From: an uncultured Subdoligranulum sp.
GTDB taxonomy: Bacteria > Bacillota > Clostridia > Oscillospirales > Ruminococcaceae
DNA length: 64,000 bases
NCBI GenBank assembly: GCA_900545545.1
Contig: UQZO01000001.1
Coordinates: forward strand, 124,001 to 188,000
Direction of reading: 5' to 3'
Position 1 is the stretch's first letter. Each line of letters starts with the position of its first letter. Both the position numbers and the translations under genes were made by a program. A model generated the notes under the pieces. That model did not search any database, was not told where the DNA came from, and was given only the letters and a program-made list of their open reading frames with translations. Below, piece after piece: positions 1 through 8,215 of this stretch.

Positions 1-37
1 TGTGTACTGAAACCTATATTGGGAGGAAACCGTAAAA

Positions 38-1111
38 ATGGCTACTGCGAACAACGAATTCTTTGATGCTCTCGCTGCTCTGGAAAAGGAGCGCGGCTTG
101 CCGGCGGATTACCTGATCGACAAGATCAAGGCGGCCATCGTCATTGCCGTAAAGAAGGATTACGAAGTCGAGGACGAGAACGTCGTCGTGGACATTGACC
201 CTGAAATCGGCGCATTCCGTGCCAGCCTGCTGCGTGAAATCGTGGAGGAAGTGGAAAACCCCCACACCCAGGTCAGCCTGGAAGACGCCCAGAAGGTCCG
301 CAAGAGCTACCGCGTCGGCCAGCGTATGGTGACCCAGCTCAAGACCAAGGAATTCGGCCGCATCGCCGCGCAGACTGCCAAGCATGTGATCCGCCAGGGC
401 CTGCGCGAAGGCGAGCGCAACCTGCAGTGCAGCGAAATGCAGTCCCGCGCCCACGAGCTCATCACCGCCACGGTGGTTTCCATTGATCCCGAGCGCGGCA
501 ACGTCGTGCTGGATCTGGGCAAGGGCGGCAGCGCTGTGCTGCCCCACAACGAGCAGGTGCCTGGTGAGACCTTCCGCGAAGGCGAGACCGTGCAGGTCTA
601 TGTGGTGGATGTGCTGGCAACCGACCGCGGCCCCCGCGTGACCATCAGCCGCACCCATCCCGGCCTGGTCAAGCGTATGTTTGAACTGGAAGTGCCCGAA
701 ATCTACGACGGCACGGTGGAGATCAAGGCCATCGCTCGTGAGGCCGGTGCCCGCACCAAGCTGGCGGTCTGGAGCAAGAACCCCGACGTTGATCCCGTCG
801 GTGCCTGCATCGGTGCCCGCGGTGCCCGTGTGGAAAAGATCGTCCAGGAACTGGGCGGCGAGAAGATCGACGTCATCCGCTGGAGCGAGGATGTCACCGA
901 GTTCATCTCGGCGGCGCTGTCCCCGGCCAAGGTGGTCAAGGTCGAACTGCTGCCCGGCGAGACCAAGAGCTGCCGTGTCACGGTGCCCGATCACCAGCTC
1001 AGCCTGGCCATCGGCAACAAGGGTCAGAACGTCCGTCTGTGCGCCCACCTGACCGGCTACAATATCGATATCCGCCCCGAATCCGGCTACTACGGCGAGG
1101 ACGAGGAATAA
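38..1111 (+). CDS. nusA: Transcription termination/antitermination factor NusA
   Basis: Elongation factor that binds RNA polymerase and nascent RNA, stimulating pausing and intrinsic termination and serving in antitermination complexes. The 357-residue product shows the N-terminal polymerase-binding domain (about 1-125), an S1 domain (about 130-200) and two KH domains. One GxxG-type KH loop lies in [15 protein letters not shown] and the second in [12 protein letters not shown]. It ends shortly after the second KH domain, as in other Firmicutes, and lacks the acidic C-terminal repeats of E. coli NusA. The ATG at 38 follows a strong gggagga. It heads the cluster nusA-rnpM-ylxQ-infB-rbfA; rimP normally precedes it and would lie just outside the window (bases 1-37 hold only the tail of the upstream sequence). 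Confidence 0.97.
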   Translation: MATANNEFFDALAALEKERGLPADYLIDKIKAAIVIAVKKDYEVEDENVVVDIDPEIGAFRASLLREIVEEVENPHTQVSLEDAQKVRKSYRVGQRMVTQLKTKEFGRIAAQTAKHVIRQGLREGERNLQCSEMQSRAHELITATVVSIDPERGNVVLDLGKGGSAVLPHNEQVPGETFREGETVQVYVVDVLATDRGPRVTISRTHPGLVKRMFELEVPEIYDGTVEIKAIAREAGARTKLAVWSKNPDVDPVGACIGARGARVEKIVQELGGEKIDVIRWSEDVTEFISAALSPAKVVKVELLPGETKSCRVTVPDHQLSLAIGNKGQNVRLCAHLTGYNIDIRPESGYYGEDEE

Positions 1112-1171
1112 ATACAAAGGACATTGCCGGGGAACCCTTCCCCGGATTCCATGGGAAAAGAGGTCGGCTAG

Positions 1172-1483
1172 TTGCAGCAGCAAAAGCAAAAAAAGATCCC
1201 GGTGCGCCGTTGTGTGGGCTGTAATGCCCAGCGCCCCAAGCGTGAGCTGGTGCGTGTCGTGCGCAGCCCGGAAGGCGAGATCAGTATTGATCTGCGCGGT
1301 AAGGCACCTGGGCGGGGGGCGTATCTTTGCCCTTCGGCCGCATGCCTGGCCAAGGCCCGCAAGGCCAAACGGCTGGAGCGCACCTTTGAGGTCCCCATCC
1401 CCGGGGAAATCTACGAGCGCCTGACCGAGGAGATCCAATGCGCAGAACAAAGTGCAAAGGAGGCGGCAGACCATGGCGAATGA
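1172..1483 (+). CDS. rnpM: YlxR/RnpM family RNA-binding protein (DUF448)
   Basis: Small basic protein of 103 residues of the YlxR (DUF448) family; B. subtilis YlxR has been described as the RNase P modulator RnpM. The family signature VPVRRCVGC-like stretch is visible here as IPVRRCVGCNAQRPKRELVRVV, followed by the conserved GRGAYLCPSAACLAKA segment. The start is a TTG at 1172 preceded by agaggt; no better ATG exists in frame. It sits between nusA and ylxQ, its invariant position in Firmicutes, and its last 11 bases overlap the ylxQ start, suggesting translational coupling. Confidence 0.92.
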   Translation: MQQQKQKKIPVRRCVGCNAQRPKRELVRVVRSPEGEISIDLRGKAPGRGAYLCPSAACLAKARKAKRLERTFEVPIPGEIYERLTEEIQCAEQSAKEAADHGE

Positions 1484-1778
1484 CCAACACCCGTTGCTGG
1501 GCGCGCTGGGGCTTTGCCGCAAAGCCGGCAAGCTGCTGCACGGTTATGACCGCGTGCAGGAAAATGCCCTGCGCGGTAAGGTGGCGCTGGTTCTGCTGGC
1601 GGCAGATGCCAGCGAACGTACCGTAACCCATATGCGCAGCGCCTGTGAGGGAATTGTGGCATGCGAACAGATGCCGCTGACCACCGCCGATCTGGCGATG
1701 CTCACCCCCAAACCCGCCGCTGTGTTCGGCATAACGGACGAACACCTTGCGCAGCTGTGCGCAAAACATCTTACCTGA
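1473..1778 (+). CDS. ylxQ: Ribosomal protein L7Ae-like RNA-binding protein YlxQ
   Basis: A 101-residue member of the L7Ae/L30e/Gadd45 family, which binds kink-turn-like RNA. The N-terminal LLGALGLCRKAGKLLHGYD and the central VALVLLAADASERT segment are typical of bacterial YlxQ. An upstream in-frame start at 1452 is possible, but the ATG at 1473 is preferred because the perfect aaaggagg at 1456-1463 lies 9 bases before it. The gene overlaps the end of rnpM by 11 bases and is followed after 21 bases by infB, so all are probably co-transcribed. The exact cellular role of YlxQ is not settled. Confidence 0.9.
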   Translation: MANDQHPLLGALGLCRKAGKLLHGYDRVQENALRGKVALVLLAADASERTVTHMRSACEGIVACEQMPLTTADLAMLTPKPAAVFGITDEHLAQLCAKHLT

Positions 1779-1799
1779 TGCAGAGGAGGACCACAGTTT

Positions 1800-4199
1800 A
1801 TGGATTTTAAATACAAGATCGCTGACGTTGCCAAGGAGTTCGGCGTGCCCGCCAAGAAGGTCATCGAGACCGTTTCGCCCATCACCGGGGAAGCTTACAA
1901 AACCGGCGGTACCTTCGGCGAAAAGGAGTTGGACTTCCTGCTGGAAACGCTGACCCGTGAGAACGCCGAGCCCAGCCTCGACGCTTACCTTGCCAGTGGT
2001 GCCAAGGAAGAACCCAAACCGGCCCCCAAGGCAGAAAACAAGAAGCCCGAAGCCCCGAAGCCCGAGGCCAAGAAGCAGGAGAACCGGCGCGAAAACCGCA
2101 AGCCTGAGAAGCAGGCGGAAAAGCGCAACGAAAAGCGCGTTACCCTGCAGGAACTGGCTGCCGATACCGGCATCAAGAAGCCGGTGGCGGCGACCGAGCA
2201 GGTGCAGGTCAACCGTGCCCAGGTTTCCGTGGATACCCGCACGGTGGATGTCAACGTGGATAAGTTCAATGCCCGGTATGATGATCTGGCCGACAGCCGC
2301 AACATGCCCAACAAACGCAAGAACCAGCCCACCGGCAAGAAGGAAAAATTTAACAACCGCAACAACCGCCGCGGCCAGCAGTTTGGCCGCCGCCGTGAGA
2401 CCGAGGCCGAGCGTCTGCAGCGCATCCAGCTGGAGAAGGCCCGCAACGCCCAGCTCAAGATCTCCATCCCCGATGAGATCACCGTCGGTGAACTGGCCAG
2501 CCGCCTGAAGCAGACCGCTGCCAAGGTGGTTGCCAAGTTCATGCAGATGGGCGAAATGCACGCCGTTTCCGACGTGGTGGATTTCGATACCGCTGCGCTG
2601 ATCGCCGAGGAATTCCACGCCAAGGTGGAGCATGAAGTTCATGTTTCCATCGAGGAGCGCCTCTTTGTGCAGGAGGAGGACAACGCCGCCGATCTGGTCG
2701 AGCGTCCGCCGGTTGTCGTGGTCATGGGCCACGTCGACCACGGCAAAACCTCCATCCTGGACGCCATCCGCAAGACCAACGTGACCGCAGGCGAAGCCGG
2801 CGGCATCACCCAGGCCATCGGTGCCTATCAGGTCAAGAGCGGCGACAGCATCATCACCTTCCTGGATACCCCGGGCCACGAGGCGTTCACCGCCATGCGT
2901 GCCCGCGGTGCCAACATGACCGATATCGCGGTTCTGGTGGTTGCAGCTGATGACGGCATCATGCCCCAGACCATCGAGTCCATCAACCATGCTAAGGCGG
3001 CCAATGTCAAACTGATCGTTGCCGTCAACAAGATGGATAAACCCACCGCCAACCCCGAGCGCGTCAAGGAGCAGCTGACCCAGTACGAGATCGTGCCCGA
3101 GGATTGGGGCGGCGATGTTGCCTGCATCCCCGTTTCTGCCCTGACCGGCATGGGCATCTCCGACCTGCTGGAGCGCATCGTCCTCGAAGCCGAGGTCATG
3201 GAGCTCAAGGCCAACCCCAACCGCCGCGGCAAGGGCGCTGTGGTGGAAGCCCGTCTGGACAAGGGCCAGGGCCCCGTGGCCACGCTGCTGGTGCAGAACG
3301 GTACCCTGCATAAGGGCGACTGCCTGATTGCCGGTACCGCCGTGGGCCGTGTGCGTACCATGCGCGACGACAAGGGCCGCGAAATCACCGAGGCCGGTCC
3401 TTCCACCCCCGTGGAGATCACCGGTCTGACCGAAGTGCCGGAAGCCGGCGAGCTGTTCGAGGCCGTCGAGGACGAGAAGCTGGCCCGCGAACTGGCCGAC
3501 AAGCGTATGACCGAGGCCAAGGAGCGTCAGTTTGCCGCTTACACCAAGGTCACCCTGGATAACCTGTTCGACCAGATGGCTGCCAACGATATGAAGGAAC
3601 TGCCCATCGTCGTCAAGGCTGACGTCCAGGGCTCTGCCGAGGCTGTCAAACAGAGCCTCGAGAAGATCTCCAACGAGGAAGTCCGTGTCCGCGTCATCCA
3701 TGCGGGCGTCGGCGCCATCTCCAAGTCCGACGTTTCCCTGGCCGATGCCTCCAACGCCATCATCATCGGCTTCAATGTGCGTCCCGATGCCGTCGCCAAG
3801 GCTGAAGCCGAGCAGACCGGCGTTGAAATGCGTATGTACCGCGTCATCTATGACGCCATCAACGATGTTTCCGACGCTATGAAGGGCATGCTGGCACCCA
3901 AGGTCCGCGAGGTTGCCCTGGGCGAGGCACAGGTCCGCCAGGTCTACAAGATTTCCAGCGTCGGCACCGTCGCCGGCTGCCGTGTTACCGACGGCAAGAT
4001 TACCCGCGACGCCCAGCTGCGTCTGGTGCGTGACGGCATCGTCATCTGCGAGGATGCCATCGCCAGCCTGAAGCGCTTCAAGGATGATGCCAAGGAAGTG
4101 GCCGAAGGCTTTGAGTGCGGCATCACGCTGGAGAAGTTCTCCGACATCAAGGAAGGCGACATCTTCGAGTGCTTCAAGCTCGAGGAATACCGCGATTGA
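1800..4199 (+). CDS. infB: Translation initiation factor IF-2
   Basis: GTPase that places initiator fMet-tRNA on the 30S subunit and promotes subunit joining. The 799-residue protein has a variable N-terminal region (about 1-295) with an IF2_N segment at the start (FKYKIADVAKEFGVPAKKV) and a long Lys/Glu/Pro-rich linker from about 65 to 215. The G domain follows, with G1 GHVDHGKTS near 306, G3 DTPGHEAF and G4 NKMD. Two beta-barrel domains and the C-terminal fMet-tRNA-binding region complete it. The ATG at 1800 follows gaggagga with ideal spacing. Translationally adjacent to ylxQ and upstream of rbfA, as in Bacillus. Confidence 0.98.
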   Translation: MDFKYKIADVAKEFGVPAKKVIETVSPITGEAYKTGGTFGEKELDFLLETLTRENAEPSLDAYLASGAKEEPKPAPKAENKKPEAPKPEAKKQENRRENRKPEKQAEKRNEKRVTLQELAADTGIKKPVAATEQVQVNRAQVSVDTRTVDVNVDKFNARYDDLADSRNMPNKRKNQPTGKKEKFNNRNNRRGQQFGRRRETEAERLQRIQLEKARNAQLKISIPDEITVGELASRLKQTAAKVVAKFMQMGEMHAVSDVVDFDTAALIAEEFHAKVEHEVHVSIEERLFVQEEDNAADLVERPPVVVVMGHVDHGKTSILDAIRKTNVTAGEAGGITQAIGAYQVKSGDSIITFLDTPGHEAFTAMRARGANMTDIAVLVVAADDGIMPQTIESINHAKAANVKLIVAVNKMDKPTANPERVKEQLTQYEIVPEDWGGDVACIPVSALTGMGISDLLERIVLEAEVMELKANPNRRGKGAVVEARLDKGQGPVATLLVQNGTLHKGDCLIAGTAVGRVRTMRDDKGREITEAGPSTPVEITGLTEVPEAGELFEAVEDEKLARELADKRMTEAKERQFAAYTKVTLDNLFDQMAANDMKELPIVVKADVQGSAEAVKQSLEKISNEEVRVRVIHAGVGAISKSDVSLADASNAIIIGFNVRPDAVAKAEAEQTGVEMRMYRVIYDAINDVSDAMKGMLAPKVREVALGEAQVRQVYKISSVGTVAGCRVTDGKITRDAQLRLVRDGIVICEDAIASLKRFKDDAKEVAEGFECGITLEKFSDIKEGDIFECFKLEEYRD

Positions 4200-4272
4200 T
4201 TTTTACCCGGGCAGGAAAGGGGCTGCGACAAAGGCCGCGCTGCTCCTCTGCCCACAGTGAGGATAGAATACC

Positions 4273-4662
4273 ATGCCAAGCAAAAATCATGGCCGTATGG
4301 CACAGGACATGAAACGGGAACTCATCGCCATCATTGGTGAGATGAAGGACCCGCGTGTGACCGGCGGTCTGCTGACAGTCACCCGGTTGGATGTGACCCC
4401 TGACCTGGATCAGGCCAAAGTCTACATCAGTGTGATGGGACGTGAAGGCGGGCCGGAGCCCGTCGTCAAGGCGCTGAACAAGGCGTCCGGCCACGTCCGT
4501 ACCGAGGTCAGCCGCCGTATGCACATCCGCAAAGCACCGCGCTTTGTGTTTGTAGCCGATGAGGGCGCTGCGTATGCCGCGCATATCAACCAGTTGCTGG
4601 GAGAATTGAACCTGGAAGGGGAAAACGCCTCCGGCAACGACGCTGACAGCGACAGCGAATGA
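4273..4662 (+). CDS. rbfA: Ribosome-binding factor A
   Basis: 30S assembly factor needed for late maturation of the 16S rRNA 5' end and for cold adaptation. The 129-residue product has the KH-like fold signature: an N-terminal helix (MAQDMKRELIAIIGEMKDPRV), the VTRLDVTPDLDQAKVYISV strands and the closing RKAPRFVFVADEG segment before a helix. The tail is acidic (DADSDSE). The ATG at 4273 follows gaggat. It lies 73 bases after infB and 63 bases before the DHH phosphatase gene, the conserved order in Firmicutes. Confidence 0.96.
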   Translation: MPSKNHGRMAQDMKRELIAIIGEMKDPRVTGGLLTVTRLDVTPDLDQAKVYISVMGREGGPEPVVKALNKASGHVRTEVSRRMHIRKAPRFVFVADEGAAYAAHINQLLGELNLEGENASGNDADSDSE

Positions 4663-4725
4663 TCCGGGGCAGGGTGGACCTTGCCAGGGCACCCCGTACT
4701 GATCACCCCAGAAAAGAGGAACTGT

Positions 4726-5721
4726 ATGACACAATCCGTGGATCATGACACCGTTGTCTCGCGCCTGTTGAGCGCGGACGAGATCCTGATTTTATGCCAC
4801 AAGAACCCGGACGGTGACACCATCGGCTCGGGGGCGGCGCTGTGCCTGGCGCTGCAGCGTCTGGGTAAGACCGCTGCGGTGCTTTGCAGCGACCCCATCC
4901 CGGCGATGTATGCCTTTTTGCCCATCACGGTGTTTGACGGCAGCTTCACGCCGCGCTTTGTGGTGGCGGTAGATGTGGCCGGCATCCAGCTGTTCGGCGA
5001 CCGCAACCATATGCCGGAATACGCCGAGCATGTGGATCTGTGCATCGATCATCATGGCTCCAACAGTGGGTACGCCTACGAAACGATGCTGGATGACACC
5101 GCCGCGGCCACTGCTGAGCTGCTCACCGTGCTCATCCCGAAGATGGGTGTGGAGATCACCCCGGATATGGCAGCCTGCCTGTACACCGGCATCGCCACCG
5201 ATACCGGCTGCTTCCGCTTTACCAATACCACGGCGGCCACCCATCGTGCGGCGGCGGCCCTGATTGAAGCGGGCGCCGATGTGGAGAGCCTCAACGAACG
5301 GCTGTTTGAATGCCGCTCTCACGCGCGGATGGCGGCCGAGCGCATGGCGCTGGAAAGCCTGGAGTTCTATTATGAGAACCGCTGCGCCCTTATCTGCCTG
5401 ACCTGGGATCAGATCCAGGCAGCGGGTGTTGCCGGTGCAGAGCTGGAGGATCTGACCAGCCTGCCCCGCTCCATCGAGGGTGTGGAGGTCGGCCTGACCT
5501 TGCGCCAGCAGAAAGATGGCAGCTACAAGATCAGTGTGCGTACCGGCCACAATACCAACGCCTGCAGCATTGCACGGCGCCTGGGCGGCGGCGGTCATTC
5601 CCGCGCGGCCGGCTGCGAAATCAGCGGCAATCTGGACAACGCCAAACATGCCATCCTGGATGAAGTGAAAAAGGAACTGGACCGCAGTGCGTCCCTGCAA
5701 GCTGCGGAATCCGAAACCTGA
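4726..5721 (+). CDS. nrnA: DHH-family oligoribonuclease / pAp phosphatase (NrnA type)
   Basis: Phosphoesterase of the DHH/DHHA1 superfamily, which in Bacillus (NrnA) degrades nano-RNA and dephosphorylates pAp. The 331-residue protein carries the metal-binding motifs: NPDGDTIGSG near residue 26, the DHHGS motif around 109, and GGGGHSRAAG in the C-terminal DHHA1 domain. An in-frame TTG at 4681 would extend it by 15 residues, but the ATG at 4726 has aagagga just upstream and is preferred. It lies in the usual place between rbfA and truB. Confidence 0.93.
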   Translation: MTQSVDHDTVVSRLLSADEILILCHKNPDGDTIGSGAALCLALQRLGKTAAVLCSDPIPAMYAFLPITVFDGSFTPRFVVAVDVAGIQLFGDRNHMPEYAEHVDLCIDHHGSNSGYAYETMLDDTAAATAELLTVLIPKMGVEITPDMAACLYTGIATDTGCFRFTNTTAATHRAAAALIEAGADVESLNERLFECRSHARMAAERMALESLEFYYENRCALICLTWDQIQAAGVAGAELEDLTSLPRSIEGVEVGLTLRQQKDGSYKISVRTGHNTNACSIARRLGGGGHSRAAGCEISGNLDNAKHAILDEVKKELDRSASLQAAESET

Positions 5722-5751
5722 CCAAACCAAATAGAAAAGGAAATCCCCATC

Positions 5752-6645
5752 ATGCAAACGCCAAATGGCATTCTGCCTGTGGACAAACCCGCCGGCTGGA
5801 CCAGCTTTGATGTGCTGGCCAAGCTGCGCGGCGCGTTGGGCACGCGCAAGCTGGGGCACTCGGGCACACTGGACCCTATGGCGACCGGTGTGCTCGCCGT
5901 GTTTATCGGCAAGGCAACTTCCGCCGCCGACCGCCAGCTGGACCACGATAAAACCTATGAAGCAACGCTCCGCCTGGGGCTGCGTACCGATACCGGAGAT
6001 GTGACCGGCACCGTGCTGGAAACCGCCCCCGTTACCGTGGGGGAGGCGGAACTGCGCGCTGTGCTGCCACAGTTTACCGGTGCGCAGATGCAGCTGCCGC
6101 CCATGTACAGCGCCGTCAAGATCAACGGCCAGCCCCTGTACAAGGCGGCCCGCAAAGGCCAGACGGTGGAACGTACCCCGCGCCCCATCACGGTGTACGA
6201 TATCGAGTACCTGGGCAGCCCGGCACCGGACGAGTACACGATCCGGGTGGCCTGCTCCAAGGGCACCTATATCCGCGTTCTGGCTGAAGATATCGGTACG
6301 GCGCTGGGCGTACCCGCTACACTCGCGGCTTTGCGCCGCACCAGGGCCGGCGTATTCTCCATCGAACAATGCCACACGCTGCCGGAAATCCTGGCGGCCG
6401 CTGAAAGCGGTGAACTGGAGCAAAACGGTTGGGTGCTGCCGGTGGAAACGGTCTTTGCACCGCTCCCGGCCCTGACCGTCAACGACGGCGTCAAAGCCCA
6501 CCTTTTCAACGGTTGCCCCACCAGCCACTATGCGGCGGCGGACGGCCGCTATCGCGCCTACGATGAGGCCGGTCTGTTTCTGGGGCTGGCGGCGGTACAG
6601 GGCGGCGTATTGCGCGTGGAAAAACTGTTTTGTGAAAGGAACTGA
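5752..6645 (+). CDS. truB: tRNA pseudouridine(55) synthase TruB
   Basis: Makes pseudouridine 55 in the T-loop of tRNAs. The 297-residue protein begins NGILPVDKPAGWTSFD and shows the catalytic motif GHSGTLDPMATGVL, in which the Asp is the catalytic residue. Later family segments are MYSAVKINGQPLYKAARKG and the CSKGTYIRVLAEDIG motif, followed by a PUA-like tail. Start ATG 5752 follows agaaaagga. It lies directly upstream of ribF in the same transcription unit. Confidence 0.97.
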   Translation: MQTPNGILPVDKPAGWTSFDVLAKLRGALGTRKLGHSGTLDPMATGVLAVFIGKATSAADRQLDHDKTYEATLRLGLRTDTGDVTGTVLETAPVTVGEAELRAVLPQFTGAQMQLPPMYSAVKINGQPLYKAARKGQTVERTPRPITVYDIEYLGSPAPDEYTIRVACSKGTYIRVLAEDIGTALGVPATLAALRRTRAGVFSIEQCHTLPEILAAAESGELEQNGWVLPVETVFAPLPALTVNDGVKAHLFNGCPTSHYAAADGRYRAYDEAGLFLGLAAVQGGVLRVEKLFCERN

Positions 6646-6651
6646 ACGCCG

Positions 6652-7584
6652 ATGCAGATTTATCGTACCATGACGTCGGTGACAACCGAAACCGGCTGTG
6701 CCGTGGCACTGGGCTATTTTGATGGCGTACATTGCGGCCATCGCCAGGTGCTGGGCAGTGCGGTGCGCTATGCCGCGGAAAAGGGCTTGACGCCCGCCGC
6801 TTTTACCTTTGAACTCCCCGGCAACCAGACCCTGAAAGGCGGACGGATTCTTTCTCTGGCGCAGAAGCACGCCCGTGTGGAAAGCCTGGGTATTGAGCAG
6901 TATCTGGAACCCCCGTTTGAGGAATTCCGGAGTCTTTCGCCGGAGGATTTTGTGCAGAAGGTGCTGGTGGATTGTTTCCACGCCAAAGCGGTGTTCTGCG
7001 GCAAAAACTTTACCTTTGGCGCCCGGGCCGCCGGGAATGTGGAGATGCTGCACACCCTGTGTGAGCCGCGGGGCATTTCGGTGCATATCGTGCCCATGGC
7101 GCAGTACGGTGCCCAGGCGGTTTCTTCCACCCGCATCCGTGCGGCGCTGGAAGAAGGCCGCCTGGACGATGCCAACGCCATGCTGGGCGCACCCTATGCT
7201 ATCGACTGGACTGTTACCCACGGCAAGGGGGTAGGCAGCAGCCGTCTGGGTACGCCCACGGTCAACCAGAACTACCCGCCCGATGCCTTGCAGCCCTGCA
7301 CCGGTGTCTACCTCACCCGCATCCGGTTGGGGAACCGCTGGTGGCCCGCAGCCACCGGCATCGGCCGCCGCCCCACGGTGGATGACAGCGCCAACGCAGC
7401 CGTTACCTGCGAAACCTATGTGCCGGATTTTTCCGGAGACCTCTACGGCCAGAACCCGGTGCTGGAATTTCACCGTTACTTGTGCCCGGTGCGCAAGTTC
7501 CACACACTGGAAGAACTGGCGGAGCTGATCCGTCAGGCGGCCCGGGATAGCCAGGCTTACTTTGCCGCCCAAACGGTAAAATAA
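6652..7584 (+). CDS. ribF: Bifunctional riboflavin kinase / FAD synthetase
   Basis: Converts riboflavin to FMN and then FAD. The 310-residue protein has the N-terminal nucleotidyltransferase domain with the (H/Y)xGH-type signature ALGYFDGVHCGHRQVL (about 18-33), the VSSTRIRAALEEG motif that closes that domain, and the C-terminal flavokinase domain with GKGVGSSRLGTPTVNQ and the ATGIGRRPT segment. It starts 6 bases after truB, so the two are coupled. It ends the nusA operon: no terminator with a U tract follows, only an imperfect hairpin at 7596-7627 that also contains the rpsO promoter. Confidence 0.96.
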   Translation: MQIYRTMTSVTTETGCAVALGYFDGVHCGHRQVLGSAVRYAAEKGLTPAAFTFELPGNQTLKGGRILSLAQKHARVESLGIEQYLEPPFEEFRSLSPEDFVQKVLVDCFHAKAVFCGKNFTFGARAAGNVEMLHTLCEPRGISVHIVPMAQYGAQAVSSTRIRAALEEGRLDDANAMLGAPYAIDWTVTHGKGVGSSRLGTPTVNQNYPPDALQPCTGVYLTRIRLGNRWWPAATGIGRRPTVDDSANAAVTCETYVPDFSGDLYGQNPVLEFHRYLCPVRKFHTLEELAELIRQAARDSQAYFAAQTVK

Positions 7585-7595
7585 TTGCAAAAAAC

Positions 7596-7638
7596 ACCGC
7601 GCCGTGGCCTTGTAATCCCGGCGCGGTTGTGGTATACT
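7596..7638 (+). promoter_or_regulatory. rpsO promoter, -35 box inside a hairpin loop
   Basis: TTGTAA (7610-7615), a 17-base spacer and TATACT (7633-7638) form a good sigma-A promoter for rpsO. The -35 box lies in the loop of a 9-bp inverted repeat (arms ACCGCGCCG 7596-7604 and CGGCGCGGT 7619-7627) that follows ribF. The hairpin has no T tract and may be a remnant terminator. A leader of about 95 bases with short G/C stems precedes rpsO; autoregulation by S15 is known in other bacteria, but no family motif was recognised here. Confidence 0.75.
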
Positions 7639-7738
7639 ATTGTCTGTTACCGTGGCCCGGTAAGGGGCGTATGCCTCAAACCTGCAGTTACCCCATACTG
7701 CGCCATCGGCAAATAATTACTTGAAAGAGGTATGTATC

Positions 7739-8011
7739 ATGAGCCAGAAATCTGCTATCGAGAAGCAGCCCATCATCGCGAAAGCCGCTCTGCACGAGGG
7801 CGACACCGGTTCTCCGGAGGTCCAGGTTGCGCTGCTCACCGCGCGCATCAATCACCTGACCGAGCACCTGAAGAGCAACAAGCATGACAACCACAGCCGC
7901 CGCGGCCTGTTCAAGATGGTCGGTCGCCGCCGCAATCTGCTGGCCTATCTGCAAAAGAAGGACATCAACCGTTATCGTGCCCTGATCGCTGAGCTGGGTC
8001 TGCGCAAGTAA
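7739..8011 (+). CDS. rpsO: 30S ribosomal protein S15
   Basis: Primary 16S rRNA-binding protein of the small-subunit platform, 90 residues, the usual length. Hallmarks are [17 protein letters not shown] near the start, [18 protein letters not shown] and [15 protein letters not shown] longer in-frame TTG start at 7721 exists, but its sequence is the Shine-Dalgarno region itself (gaaagagg, 7723-7730), so ATG 7739 is chosen. It has its own promoter and terminator and precedes pnp, the conserved rpsO-pnp order. Confidence 0.98.
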   Translation: MSQKSAIEKQPIIAKAALHEGDTGSPEVQVALLTARINHLTEHLKSNKHDNHSRRGLFKMVGRRRNLLAYLQKKDINRYRALIAELGLRK

Positions 8012-8023
8012 TTTTCGCAAAAA

Positions 8024-8066
8024 CGGGCAGGGTGCACACAAGCACCTTGCCCGCTTTTCTTTTTAT
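8024..8066 (+). terminator. Intrinsic terminator of rpsO
   Basis: Arms CGGGCAGGGTGC (8024-8035) and GCACCTTGCCCG (8042-8053) form a 12-bp stem with one G-T pair and a 6-base loop, followed by a T-rich run to 8066. It separates rpsO from pnp, although some read-through into pnp is common in other bacteria. Confidence 0.92.
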
Positions 8067-8215
8067 TCCACTGCATGGCTTTCGGCTGCCAATGTCCGCC
8101 CGTTTTGTGCAGTAAATCGAGCACCCAAGCACCGGCTTGGCTGCTGGCTTTATTGCTCAAACCGGGAGCATACGCAGCCACGGTATATAAAATCCCAATA
8201 GAAGGAGAATCTCTA

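Noticed and set aside
1281..3701. Long minus-strand open frame opposite infB
   Set aside because: His/Gly/Leu-rich composition typical of antisense shadows in GC-rich genes; no ribosome site or motif.
8150..8191. TATATA/TATAAA stretch as a pnp promoter
   Set aside because: No acceptable -35 box at 16-18 bases; left unassigned.
8075..8215. In-frame upstream extension of pnp
   Set aside because: No ribosome site, and the residues do not fit the PNPase N terminus; the ATG at 8216 does both.
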